Shown here one piece after another: positions 25,904 to 34,676 of a stretch of DNA of 64,000 nt. This stretch comes from Rhizobium sp. Leaf453 (GTDB lineage Bacteria; Pseudomonadota; Alphaproteobacteria; Rhizobiales; Rhizobiaceae). The position numbers and the translations under genes are program-made. Location of the stretch: assembly GCF_001425605.1 (NCBI RefSeq), contig NZ_LMRG01000012.1:889-64888 (forward strand), written 5' to 3'. The notes under the pieces were generated by a model. The model was not told the DNA's origin. It made no database searches and worked only from the letters and a program-made list of their open reading frames with translations. Every line of letters begins with the position of its first letter. The stretch's first letter is position 1.

Positions 25904-27259
25904 ATGACCATTCATCAGTCTCCCGAGATCGTCGAGCAGCCAGCGGTTCCGAATGGTGCGCCGGCCTTCAAAAGCCGTCATCCGGAAACCATCGCGCTGC
26001 ATGGCGGCAGCTTCCGCTTCGATCCCACGACCGGTGCAGTCGCCGTGCCGATCTACCAGACCTCGTCCTTCCAGCTGCCAGGCACCGACGGCGCCGACAA
26101 GCTTTTCGCGCTGGAAGCAGCAGGGCATCTGTACACTCGCGTTTCCAACCCGACGCAGGACGCCTTCGAGCAACGGCTCGCCGAGCTTGAGGGCGGGGCT
26201 GCAGCGCTCGCTCTCGGTTCCGGTCAGGCGGCATCCGCCTATGCGATCCTCAATGTCGCCCGCAGTGGCGACAACATCGTCAGCGCCGCCGGTCTTTATG
26301 GCGGCACTTGGGCGCTGTTTGCTGCGACGCTGAAAAGCTTCGGCATCGAGACGCGTTTCGTCGATGCTTCGGACCCTGAGGCTTTCGCACGGGCAACCGA
26401 CGATCGAACCCGCGCCTACTATGCGGAATCCCTTCCCAATCCGAAACTCGAGGTCTTCCCGATTGCCGAGGTTGCCGCCATCGGACGAAAGCTCGGTATT
26501 CCGCTGATTGTGGATAATACGGCGGCACCGCTGATCATCCGCCCGCTGGAGCATGGCGCCGCCGTCGTCGTCTATTCGACCACCAAATATATCGGCGGCC
26601 ATGGCACCTCCATCGGTGGCGCTATTGTCGATAGCGGCACCTTCCCCTGGGCCGAGCACGCTGCGCGCCAGCCGAACCTCAACGAACCCGATCCGAGCTA
26701 TCAGGGCAAGACCTGGATCGAGAAGGCTGATACTATCGCCTTCCACCCCTACATCCTGCGCGCCCGCGCCGTGCTGCTGCGCGATCTCGGTGCCGCCATC
26801 AGCCCGCAGAATGCCTTCCAGTTCATTCAGGGGCTGGAAACGCTTCCGCTGCGCTTGCGCCAGCACAACGAAAATGCCGTCAAGGTCGCCGATTATCTGA
26901 AAGGCAATGCCAAGGTCCAGCGGGTGATCTTCCCGAAGTTTCAGGATGGGCAGGCGAAGGCTCGGGCGGACAAGTATTTCAAGCCCGACCATTTCGGGGC
27001 GCTCGTCGGCTTCGAGCTGAAGGGCGGGCGTGAATCCGGGCGTCGTTTCATCGACAATCTGCAGCTCTTCTATCACCTCGCCAATATCGGCGATGCCCGC
27101 TCACTGGCGATCCATCCTTCCACCACCACCCACTCGCAGCTCTCGATCGAAGACCAGCTCGCGACCGGCGTCACCCCCGGCTATGTGCGTTTGTCGATCG
27201 GTCTGGAGCATCCCGATGATCTGATTGCCGATCTCGACCGCGCCATCGCGCTGGCCTGA
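25904..27259 (+). CDS. metY: O-acetylhomoserine sulfhydrylase-family PLP enzyme
   Basis: Cys/Met-metabolism PLP enzyme of 451 residues. It shows HGGSFRFDPTTGAVAVPIYQ, YTRVSNPTQDAFEQRLAELEGG, the PLP lysine in YSTTKYIGGHG, and the C-terminal SLAIHPSTTTHSQL motif. The length and the large insertion before the C-terminal domain are those of O-acetylhomoserine aminocarboxypropyltransferase (MetY) rather than MetB/MetC. It would fix sulfide or methanethiol onto O-acetylhomoserine, giving homocysteine or methionine. AGGAGGAA precedes the ATG, and the gap from the small membrane gene is 27 bases, so co-transcription is likely. Confidence 0.93.
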   Translation: MTIHQSPEIVEQPAVPNGAPAFKSRHPETIALHGGSFRFDPTTGAVAVPIYQTSSFQLPGTDGADKLFALEAAGHLYTRVSNPTQDAFEQRLAELEGGAAALALGSGQAASAYAILNVARSGDNIVSAAGLYGGTWALFAATLKSFGIETRFVDASDPEAFARATDDRTRAYYAESLPNPKLEVFPIAEVAAIGRKLGIPLIVDNTAAPLIIRPLEHGAAVVVYSTTKYIGGHGTSIGGAIVDSGTFPWAEHAARQPNLNEPDPSYQGKTWIEKADTIAFHPYILRARAVLLRDLGAAISPQNAFQFIQGLETLPLRLRQHNENAVKVADYLKGNAKVQRVIFPKFQDGQAKARADKYFKPDHFGALVGFELKGGRESGRRFIDNLQLFYHLANIGDARSLAIHPSTTTHSQLSIEDQLATGVTPGYVRLSIGLEHPDDLIADLDRAIALA

Positions 27260-27304
27260 CGACGGCACGATCCATCAGAAATTCAAGTATTATCAAAGGC
27301 TAAC

Positions 27305-28132
27305 ATGTCAAAGTCTCTCCAATACACTCTCGCAACCCTGATCTCGCTTGCGGCTCTCGCGTCCCAGGCTGAAGCCGGTGAAGTTTTTGATCGGGTCAAG
27401 GAAAAGGGGGAAGTCGTCAACGCGCTCGTCAATGACTATCCGCCCTTCGCCTTTATCAACGACAAGAACGAACTAGACGGGTTCGATGTCGATGTCGCCA
27501 AGGCCTTTGCAGAAAAGCTGGGCGTCAAGCTGAAGCTTGAAACGCCCGGCTGGGAAACCATCATCGGCGGCCGTTGGGCCGGGCGCTGGGATATCGCCAT
27601 CACCTCGTCCACGCCGACGGAAGAGCGTGCCAAGGTCGTGAATTTCCCGGTGAATTATTACAGCGTTCCCGCTGTTCTCGTGGTCAACAAGGACGAGCAG
27701 GCGATCAAGTCGGTGGCCGATATCACCGGCAAGAAGGTGGGTGTCGGCACCGGCTCGTCCTATGAAGCCTATGTCAGCCGGAAGTTCTCCATTCCCGGCC
27801 AGCCGGCCATCTCCTTTTCGTTCGGAGAGGTTCAGGTCGTGCCGAATGACGAAACGGTCAACTTCCAGAACCTTGCGCTCGGGCCGGGCGTGCGGCTGGA
27901 CGCGATCGTCGCGTCGCTGGGAACGGCGCAGGGGCAGATCGATGCCACCGGCAAGCTGAAGCTCGCCGGCGAGCCACTCTTTGCCGAGCCCAATGCCGTT
28001 GTCACCGACAAGGGTGATGCGGAATGGGATGCGGAAGTGAAGCGCATCATTACCGCCCTGAAGGATGATGGCACGCTCGCAAAGATTTCCGAGAAGTGGT
28101 TCAAGGTCGATATTACCAAATATGCCTTCTGA
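27305..28132 (+). CDS. Polar amino-acid ABC substrate-binding protein (family 3)
   Basis: Periplasmic receptor of 275 residues with a signal peptide cleaved near AEAG. It has the SBP_bac_3 hallmarks NDYPPFAFIND, DGFDVDVAKAFAEKLGVKL, TSSTPTEERAKVVNFPV and a KDDGTLAKISEKWF ending. Relatives bind cystine, arginine, histidine and similar ligands. Next to metY and a homocysteine methyltransferase, a sulfur amino acid such as cystine or an S-substituted cysteine is a reasonable guess. Its last bases overlap the permease start by 11. Confidence 0.92.
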   Translation: MSKSLQYTLATLISLAALASQAEAGEVFDRVKEKGEVVNALVNDYPPFAFINDKNELDGFDVDVAKAFAEKLGVKLKLETPGWETIIGGRWAGRWDIAITSSTPTEERAKVVNFPVNYYSVPAVLVVNKDEQAIKSVADITGKKVGVGTGSSYEAYVSRKFSIPGQPAISFSFGEVQVVPNDETVNFQNLALGPGVRLDAIVASLGTAQGQIDATGKLKLAGEPLFAEPNAVVTDKGDAEWDAEVKRIITALKDDGTLAKISEKWFKVDITKYAF

Positions 28133-28976
28133 TATTGCTCTTCCGGCGACGGAGAGAAGCGACAAAGCCCGTCCGCGGTTTTCCGTGGCCGGGCCTTCCG
28201 GCTTTCGCCTGCGCGTCCAACTGATCTGGCTGGGGCTCTTCGTTCTTCTCGTCAGCCTTCTCTACAATCTGGGTCTCGATTTCGGTCTGATCGGCGAAAA
28301 GCTGCCCTTCATGCTCGGCCTCCGATTGTCGCCCGACGGCTTTGTGCAGGGCGTTGTGCTCACCATTCTGATCACCGTGATCTCGATGATCGTCTCGCTC
28401 TTTGTCGCCGTGCTGACGGCGCTCGGACGGCTGTCATCGAACGCGCTGGCCTTCGGCGTGGCGACCTTTTACGCGTCCTTCTTCCGCGGCACGCCGCTTC
28501 TGGTGCAGGTGCTGATCATCTATCTGGCCCTGCCGCAGTTCGGCATCGTGCTGTCGGGCTTTTCTTCCGGCATTCTGGCGTTGTCGCTGAACTACGGCGC
28601 CTATCTTGCGGAAACGATCCGGGCAGGCATTCTTTCGGTACCGCGCGGGCAGGCTGAAGCCGCCAAGGCGCTCGGACTCGGACGCGGCGTGATCGCGTTC
28701 AAAGTCATCGCGCCGCAGGCGATGCGGATCATCATCCCGCCGGCGGGTGGACATTTCATCTCGATGCTGAAGGATTCCTCGCTCGTCTCGATCATGGGAC
28801 TGTGGGAACTGAATTTCCTCGCCCAGTCCTATGGGCGATCAACCTATCACTACATGGAAATGCTGCTGACGGCGGCAGCGATTTATTGGTTTCTGTCGAT
28901 CGGGCTCGAACTCGCTCAAAATCGGCTGGAACAGCGTTTTGGCCGCGGCTTCACTGCCGATCGGCAAGGAGGATAG
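28122..28976 (+). CDS. Polar amino-acid ABC permease (HisM/TcyL-like)
   Basis: Permease of 284 residues with an extended cytoplasmic N-terminus of about 30 residues. Helices follow, with the family marker FFRGTPLLVQVLIIYLALP and the coupling segment GQAEAAKALGLGRGVIAFKVIAPQA. The start at 28122 is given by the 11-base overlap with the receptor gene. No HisP/TcyN-type ATPase gene follows or precedes, so the transporter must borrow an ATPase encoded elsewhere or from another importer. Confidence 0.92.
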   Translation: MPSDIALPATERSDKARPRFSVAGPSGFRLRVQLIWLGLFVLLVSLLYNLGLDFGLIGEKLPFMLGLRLSPDGFVQGVVLTILITVISMIVSLFVAVLTALGRLSSNALAFGVATFYASFFRGTPLLVQVLIIYLALPQFGIVLSGFSSGILALSLNYGAYLAETIRAGILSVPRGQAEAAKALGLGRGVIAFKVIAPQAMRIIIPPAGGHFISMLKDSSLVSIMGLWELNFLAQSYGRSTYHYMEMLLTAAAIYWFLSIGLELAQNRLEQRFGRGFTADRQGG

Positions 28977-28977
28977 C

Positions 28978-29900
28978 ATGACAATCACCCCGAGTTTCAC
29001 CATTCTCGATGGCGGTATGGGCCGGCTGCTCGAACGACTTGGTGCGCCTTTCCGGTTGCCGGAATGGTCGGCCCTGTCGCTGATCGAGGCGCCGGACTAT
29101 GTGACCCGCGCCCATCAGGCCTATGTCGACAGCGGTGCGATATCATCACGACGAACTCCTATGGTCTTGTGCCGCATATGCTTGGCGAGGAGCGCTTTAC
29201 CCGCGACGGTCGAGTTCTGGCCGACAGGGCAGGGCGTCTCGCCCGTGAAGTCGTGGATGGTGCAGGCCGCCGCGTTCTCGTCGCGGGGTCGCTGCCACCG
29301 CCGTTCGAAAGCTATCGGCCGGAGCGTTTCCAGGCGGATGACGCCCCCCGCATTCTCGAAACCCTCGTGGCCGGTCTTGGTCCGCATGTTGATTTCTGGT
29401 TGATTGAAACCCAGAGTTCGACGGTGGAGGCGCTGACGGCTCTGGAGACGGCGAAGGACAGCGGCAAGCCGATCTATGTTTCCTATACGCTGAAGGATGA
29501 AGACGGTCGTACCGGACCGCCCGAACTGCGATCGGGCGAGCGTGTCGAAGACGCGGTCAGGAAAACGCTGGAGGCAGGCGCAACCGGCATTTTCTTCAAT
29601 TGCAGCCAGCCCGAAGTGATGAGCGACGCGGTGCGAGCCGCGCGGCAGGTGGTAGATGAAGCCGGTTCTTCAGCGGTGATCGGCGTTTATGCCAATGCTT
29701 TTGCGCCGGAGCCACCGTCGGATACGCCCTATGCCGGCATTTCGGACATTCGCGCGGATCTTGATCCTGAAAATTACCTGAAGTGGATTGACCTCTGGCG
29801 TTTGCAGGGCGCGTCCGTTGTGGGTGGCTGCTGCGGGATTGGCCCGGAACATATTCAGGCGATTGCACAACGGCGCTCAGCTCAAGGGATTGCGACGTAA
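28978..29900 (+). pseudogene. mmuM: Homocysteine S-methyltransferase, frameshifted
   Basis: The N-terminal part (FTILDGGMGRLLERLG... to HQAYVDSGA) is in one frame from the ATG at 28978, which has a strong AAGGAGG. At about 29137-29139 the reading must move by one base for the rest (DIITTNSYG... to VVGGCCGIGPEHI) to continue. Joined, the protein would be about 307 residues, the normal MmuM size, with the zinc-binding cysteines in FNCSQPE and GGCCG present. The sequence GGTGCGATATC lacks one base relative to the expected Gly-Ala-Asp-Ile codons. This is either a one-base deletion (recent pseudogene) or a sequencing error. The active enzyme would methylate homocysteine from S-methylmethionine or SAM. 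Confidence 0.88.
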
Positions 29901-29903
29901 TTT

Positions 29904-29929
29904 TCTACTATTTCAACAAAAATAGTAGA
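29904..29929. promoter_or_regulatory. Long inverted repeat, possible operator variant
   Basis: Ten-base arms TCTACTATTT and AAATAGTAGA are separated by six bases (CAACAA). The site lies 68 bp before the start of the SsuA-like gene and just after the methyltransferase stop. It contains CTAT and ATAG half-sites but spaced ten apart rather than seven. It could be a related operator or a short RNA hairpin. No T-run follows on either strand, so a standard terminator is unlikely. Confidence 0.4.
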
Positions 29930-29996
29930 TTATTTCTCAGCAACGTGGCCTGCTCTCGTTACCTTTCTCCCACAATTTCTATTGAGGGAGACAATG

Positions 29997-30956
29997 ATGA
30001 GCACTGTTCGCAGTTTGGTCTTTGGCGTCGCGGTCGCACTCGGTTTTGGCCTGAATGCGCAGGCCGCTGACCTTTCAGAAATCCGCATCGACTGGGCAAC
30101 CTACAATCCGGTCAGTGTCCTTTTGAAAAAGGAAGGCCTTCTCGAAAAGGAGTTCGAGAAGGATGGCATCAAGGTAACTTGGGTGCAGTCGGCTGGCTCC
30201 AACAAGGCGCTTGAGTTTCTGAACTCAGAGTCGATCGATTTTGGCTCCACGGCAGGTGCGGCCGCGCTGATCGCGCGCGTCAACGGCAATCCGGTGAAAT
30301 CCATCTACGTCTATTCGCGCCCGGAATGGACCGCGCTCGTGACGCGGCCGGATACAGGCATAACCAAGGTGGAGGACCTGAAGGGTAAGAAGATTGCGGT
30401 CACGCGCGGTACTGATCCCCATATCTTCCTGACCCGTGCTCTGGCCGATGCCGGGCTCACCGACAAGGATGTAAGCCTGGTGCTATTGCAGCATGCCGAC
30501 GGCAAACTTGCCCTGCTGCGTGGCGACGTGGATGCCTGGGCAGGTCTTGATCCGCTGATGGCCTCTGCGGAACTCGAAGGCGGCGCCAAACTCTTTCATC
30601 GCAAGCCGGAGAACAACACGTGGGGTGTACTGAACACCACCGAAACCTTTGCCAACGAGCACCCTGATATCGTCAACCGCGTGATCGCGACCTATGAGGT
30701 CGCGCGTGCGGAAGCGATCAAGGATCCGGCTGCCCTGAAGGTGGCGTTGGTCGAAGCGGCGAAGCTTCCTGAACCGGTAATCGAAAAACAGCTGGAGCGG
30801 ACCGATCTCACCCAGCCAGCGATTGGTGAGAAGCAGAAGGGGACCATCCTTGCGGCTGGCCTCGCGCTGCAGCAGGCGGGCGTTTTGCCGGCCGATATCG
30901 ATGTCGAGAAGACCGTGTCGGAGCTGATCGACACGCGCTTTGCGATTACGCAATAA
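29997..30956 (+). CDS. SsuA-type aliphatic-sulfonate substrate-binding protein
   Basis: Periplasmic receptor of 319 residues with a Sec signal peptide (core about 5-18, cleavage after AQA). SsuA-like segments are IRIDWATYNPVSVLLKKEG, QSAGSNKALEFLNSESIDFGSTAG and VEDLKGKKIAVTRGTDPH. GAGGGAG lies six bases before the ATG at 29997 and only three before the ATG at 29994, so 29997 is favoured. It heads a three-gene A-C-B importer, the second of this class in the window. Confidence 0.93.
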   Translation: MSTVRSLVFGVAVALGFGLNAQAADLSEIRIDWATYNPVSVLLKKEGLLEKEFEKDGIKVTWVQSAGSNKALEFLNSESIDFGSTAGAAALIARVNGNPVKSIYVYSRPEWTALVTRPDTGITKVEDLKGKKIAVTRGTDPHIFLTRALADAGLTDKDVSLVLLQHADGKLALLRGDVDAWAGLDPLMASAELEGGAKLFHRKPENNTWGVLNTTETFANEHPDIVNRVIATYEVARAEAIKDPAALKVALVEAAKLPEPVIEKQLERTDLTQPAIGEKQKGTILAAGLALQQAGVLPADIDVEKTVSELIDTRFAITQ

Positions 30957-30965
30957 GGACAGGCC

Positions 30966-31799
30966 ATGACTGAGGTGGTGGAAGAGAGGCTTGCGCTGCT
31001 GCAAAGCCACCCCGTCAAAGCGAAGCAATCCTGGCCTCTGGCCAGGATTGTGCTTTCGGTGGTCTTTCCGGTGGGAATTCTTTTGATCTGGGAAGTCGCC
31101 GCTTATGGCGGGCTGTTCAACAGCCGTCTGCTTCCTCCGCCTTCCCGTATTCTTGAAACCCTTGCCGGACTTGCCGCCTCAGGCGAGCTTGCCCTCCATA
31201 TCTGGGCAACAACACTGCGCGTTGCCTTGGGGTTTGTCTTCGGCGCAGTTGCCGCAACCGTGATCGGTGCGATCGTCGGTTACTTTGCAACCATACGCCG
31301 GCTGGTCGATCCGACCTTGCAGGCGCTTCGCGCGATCCCATCCATCGCCTGGGTTCCGCTTTTCATTCTCTGGTTCGGTATTTTCGAGACCTCCAAGGTG
31401 GTGCTGATTGCCGTCGGAGTGTTTTTCCCGGTCTATCTCGGTGTCGTTGGCGCCCTTCTTTCCGTCGACCGGAAGATCGTTGAAGTCGGGCGCATTTTCC
31501 GTCTTTCGGGTTTCGATCTGGTGCGTCGTATTCTGCTGCCGGCGGTCCTGCCGACATTCATTATTTCCCTGCGCGCCGGCCTCGGTCTCGGCTGGATGTT
31601 CGTCGTCGCCGCCGAATTCATGGGGGCCTCGGAGGGGCTCGGCTATCTGCTTGTCGATGGTCAGCAACTGGGCAAGCCCGATCAGGTCATGGCGGCTATT
31701 CTGGTTTTTGCCATTGTCGGGAAACTGACGGACAGCCTGCTTGTCGCTGCCACAACGCCATTCCTGCACTGGCAGGACAATTTCCGGCGGGAGGCGTGA
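30966..31799 (+). CDS. SsuC-type ABC permease
   Basis: Permease of 277 residues of normal family length with six hydrophobic stretches. It has the LQALRAIPSIAWVPLFILWFG segment (shown in part) and the coupling helix region VGRIFRLSGFDLVRRILLPA, as in sulfonate and taurine permeases. It starts nine bases after the receptor stop, and the ATPase GTG follows one base after its own stop. Confidence 0.94.
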   Translation: MTEVVEERLALLQSHPVKAKQSWPLARIVLSVVFPVGILLIWEVAAYGGLFNSRLLPPPSRILETLAGLAASGELALHIWATTLRVALGFVFGAVAATVIGAIVGYFATIRRLVDPTLQALRAIPSIAWVPLFILWFGIFETSKVVLIAVGVFFPVYLGVVGALLSVDRKIVEVGRIFRLSGFDLVRRILLPAVLPTFIISLRAGLGLGWMFVVAAEFMGASEGLGYLLVDGQQLGKPDQVMAAILVFAIVGKLTDSLLVAATTPFLHWQDNFRREA

Positions 31800-31800
31800 C

Positions 31801-32553
31801 GTGCTGGAGATCCGGAACCTCACCAAGATTTACCCGAATGGCCAGCATGCCCTGGACCGTTTTTCGCTCTCACTGCCGCGTGGCGAAATCACCGCCGTCA
31901 TCGGAGGCTCGGGTTGTGGCAAAAGCACCTTGCTGCGGCTGGTCAGTGGCTTGGAAACTCCAACCCAGGGTTCCGTCGTCATCGATGGCCAGATGATCGA
32001 CAAGCCGCACCCGCTGGTCAACCTCATCTTCCAGGAGCCACGGCTTCTGCCCTGGCTAACGGTTGCCGACAATATCGGTTTCGGTCTTGCGGATCTGGAT
32101 CGTCAAAAAAGGGATGAGATCGTATCGCATGGTCTCGAGAGGATCGGGCTTTCGGGATACGGCCATCGCTGGCCAAAGGAGCTTTCCGGCGGGCAGGCGC
32201 AACGTGTCGCAATCGCGCGTGCACTGGCAACCAGCCCTGAAGTGCTTCTGCTGGACGAGCCGTTTTCGGCTCTTGACGCCTTTACGCGCGCCGACCTGCA
32301 GGAGCATCTTCTTAACATCTGGACCGCATCGAGACCGACGATGATCATCGTCACCCATGATATCGACGAAGCGCTTTTCCTGGCGCGGCGGATCGTTGTC
32401 ATGCAGCCTTCGCCGGGCAGGATTCTCGATGTGATCGATGTTGATCTTGCCGAGCGCCCCGACCGATATAGCGAAGCCTTCGCGAACGCTCGGAAAAATC
32501 TGCTTCAGCTTCTTCATCATTCGTTGCGGAGGACGATGGCTGTGAAGGCTTGA
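31801..32553 (+). CDS. SsuB-type ABC ATPase
   Basis: ATPase of 250 residues from a GTG start at 31801. The GTG is chosen because it directly follows the permease stop and begins the conserved LEIRNLTKIYPNG sequence; the upstream in-frame ATG at 31741 lies in the permease coding region. Walker A is GGSGCGKST, the signature is LSGGQAQR, Walker B is LLLDEPFSALD and the switch His is in MIIVTHDIDEALFL. It completes an SsuACB importer. Confidence 0.93.
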   Translation: MLEIRNLTKIYPNGQHALDRFSLSLPRGEITAVIGGSGCGKSTLLRLVSGLETPTQGSVVIDGQMIDKPHPLVNLIFQEPRLLPWLTVADNIGFGLADLDRQKRDEIVSHGLERIGLSGYGHRWPKELSGGQAQRVAIARALATSPEVLLLDEPFSALDAFTRADLQEHLLNIWTASRPTMIIVTHDIDEALFLARRIVVMQPSPGRILDVIDVDLAERPDRYSEAFANARKNLLQLLHHSLRRTMAVKA

Positions 32554-32866
32554 CTCAAGAGCCGACCAGCTCCAGGCCGTAAACGATGCCACCCCGGTCG
32601 AAGCCCATTTCTCGCAGATCATCGTCCCGGAATTCACGCAGCGCGTCCGCAGCCTGCTGTTCAATGCGCTGAGCGACCGCTATCTGCGAGTCCCACGCCT
32701 CGATCGTCATTGGCACAATGCCATGACGATCTCGCCGCACAATCCGGTGGTCAATAAGGAATGGATTATCGACAACTGGCACATCGATGGCACAGCACCG
32801 CATATCGATCTTCTGGTCGATGCGCGCCGGAAGCTTCTCGGTCACGGCGCGTCCGTGACAGGTTGA
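32554..32866. other. Uncertain short coding stretch or gene remnant
   Basis: Two opposing frames are open. The minus frame (GTG at 32845 to 32555, 96 codons) ends in LREFRDDDLREMGFDRGGI, resembling the DUF1127 motif, and would follow ridA by 24 bases, but it has no clear ribosome site. The plus frame (about 32548-32866) has codon third positions that are more GC-rich than first positions, as in real genes here, but no start codon, so it could be the 3' remnant of a lost gene. I cannot decide between them. Confidence 0.35.
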
Positions 32867-32869
32867 AAC

Positions 32870-33292
32870 TTATAGCTCGTTTCCCTCAAACGCTTTTGCG
32901 ATGACAAGATCTATCTCCACGAGCGCTCCGCGGCCCAGTTTTGCAACGCCGACGGTGGTGCGGCCGGGAAGCGATAGATTGTTGTCGAAGTGCCGGTGGT
33001 AAACCGTGTTGAAGCCGACATAGTCCCGATCGAAATCCAACAGGTAGATGCGGACGAACACCGTGTTCTCAAGGTGATAGTTCGCGGCATCGGCAATGCG
33101 ACGCAGATTTTTGAAAACCAGCTCGGTTTGCTGCCCTATCGTTTTTGGAAGCGGAGCTTCGGGTGCATCCGGGTCGACTGGGAGCTGTCCTGTAACATGC
33201 AGCAGGCCGCCGAATTCGACCGCATGCGCATAGCGGGCTGTTGGCGGCGGCGGTGCGGCATCGGAAACGAAGAAGCGGCGTGGAGTTGGCAT
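32870..33292 (-). CDS. ridA: RidA/YjgF-family enamine/imine deaminase
   Basis: Small trimeric-type protein of 140 residues. VTGQLPVD is near the middle of the N-terminal half, the catalytic-site arginine is in VFVRIYLLDF, and the C-terminal segment is RTTVGVAKLGRGALVEIDLVIA. RidA hydrolyses 2-aminoacrylate and related imines released by PLP enzymes acting on cysteine or serine, which suits this sulfur-amino-acid island. It lies 64 bases after sfnB on the same strand and is probably in its transcript. Confidence 0.93.
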   Translation of the reverse strand: MPTPRRFFVSDAAPPPPTARYAHAVEFGGLLHVTGQLPVDPDAPEAPLPKTIGQQTELVFKNLRRIADAANYHLENTVFVRIYLLDFDRDYVGFNTVYHRHFDNNLSLPGRTTVGVAKLGRGALVEIDLVIAKAFEGNEL

Positions 33293-33356
33293 CGTTGTAT
33301 TTCCAGATGGGCAGGAGAGGGGTGCCGGACGGATGGACCGGCACCCCCAAGATGCG

Positions 33357-34625
33357 TCAGCTCCACGGATGGCGGGGAGGATTGATGTCGTTCAGGTAGA
33401 AGTTTCCGACATGGAAAAACTTCCAGCGCACCGGGTCGTGCAAGGTGTGGGCCCGGGCATTGCGCCAGTGCCGGTCGAGATTGTGCTTGGCGAGTGTCGA
33501 TCGTGTGCCGGCAAGCTCGAACAGCTTATTCGTGGCGAGAATGGCAATCTCCGTTGTGAGCACCTTCGCTTCGGCCGTCTTGATCGTCGCGTCGGCAATC
33601 GCCTCTTCCGTCGGGTTTTTCAGGCCGCGATCAATGGCTTCGCCCGCAATACCAAGCAAAGCTTCAGCGGCATGCAGCTTGATTTTGAGGTCACCGATCG
33701 CGGCAATCGTGAATGGATCTTCTCCGGCCGTTTCCTTGCCGCTGTCGATCCACGGCCTGCTTTGTGTCTTGACGAAAGCGATGGTCTCCTCGATCGCGCC
33801 ACGCGCAATGCCGACATCGACGGCGGCCTGGATGATCTGCGAAACGGGACCTGCGACGGTCGGCCGGTCAAAGGCCGCGACCGGCAGCAGCCGGCTTCTG
33901 TGAACCCTCACGTTTTCGATTTTGACCGACCCGGACGCGGTGGTGCGCTGGCCAAAGCTCGACCAGTTGTTGGTCACCGTGATGCCCGGCGCGTTGCGAT
34001 CCGTGAAGACGAGGAAACCCTTGCCCTCTTCATCAACCGCGACAATCGGAATGATGTGCGAGAGCAGGGCGCCGGTCGTGTAAAATTTCTCGCCGTTCAC
34101 AACAGCATGGTCGCCGTCATAAGCGACCCGGGTTTCGAACGCTGCCACCGTCTTGCTGCTCAACTCAGAGAAAGCATTGCCGAAGCGCAGGCCGGACAGT
34201 ACCCATCCGAAAAATTCCTTCTTCTGCTCTTCCGTGCCATCAAGATCAATGTGTCCGTTGATGGCCAGATGGTTCTGCGTGATCTGTGCGATCGAAGGAT
34301 CAGCAGCCGCAAGAATGGCGATTACCCGCGCCAAGGTTTTGTAGGATACGCCGGGGCCACCATAGGTCTTTGGAACATTGATGCTCCAGAGCCCACTCTG
34401 GGAATAGGCATCGATCTCAGCCAGCGGCAACAGACCTTCGCGATCCCGCAAGGCAGCCCCCACGGCGAATTCGCCGGCCAGGCGTTCGGCAATGGCAATG
34501 GCTTCCTCATCGGTGGCAATAATGTGCGCAGGCGTTTCGGGACGCGGACGAGGTGGAACCGGATCGCTGGAATTCACCCGCGGATGCAAGGTGTAGTCTA
34601 TCGTCTGCTGGTCGATCACTCCCAT
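33357..34625 (-). CDS. sfnB: SfnB-family sulfur-acquisition oxidoreductase
   Basis: Acyl-CoA-dehydrogenase-fold flavoprotein of 422 residues. Features include LWSINVPKTYGGPGVS, the FAD-site region QITQNHLAINGHI and GNAFSELSSKT. The C-terminal end is RWRNARAHTLHDPVRWKFFHVGNFYLN (shown as two parts: RNARAHTLHDP and KFFHVGNFYLN). This DszC/SfnB subgroup performs FMNH2-dependent oxygenation of sulfur compounds such as dimethyl sulfone-pathway substrates. The ATG at 34625 follows AAGGAG at a seven-base spacing. An operator copy lies 51 bases upstream. It needs reduced flavin from a reductase not seen in the window. Confidence 0.9.
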   Translation of the reverse strand: MGVIDQQTIDYTLHPRVNSSDPVPPRPRPETPAHIIATDEEAIAIAERLAGEFAVGAALRDREGLLPLAEIDAYSQSGLWSINVPKTYGGPGVSYKTLARVIAILAAADPSIAQITQNHLAINGHIDLDGTEEQKKEFFGWVLSGLRFGNAFSELSSKTVAAFETRVAYDGDHAVVNGEKFYTTGALLSHIIPIVAVDEEGKGFLVFTDRNAPGITVTNNWSSFGQRTTASGSVKIENVRVHRSRLLPVAAFDRPTVAGPVSQIIQAAVDVGIARGAIEETIAFVKTQSRPWIDSGKETAGEDPFTIAAIGDLKIKLHAAEALLGIAGEAIDRGLKNPTEEAIADATIKTAEAKVLTTEIAILATNKLFELAGTRSTLAKHNLDRHWRNARAHTLHDPVRWKFFHVGNFYLNDINPPRHPWS

Positions 34626-34676
34626 GGGAAAACTCCTTGTTGATGACGTTTCAGCTTGGCAGACGCACAAAATAGT

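Noticed and set aside
29904-29929. Inverted repeat as an intrinsic terminator of the methyltransferase gene
   Set aside because: No T-run follows on either strand, and it sits at promoter distance from the next gene.
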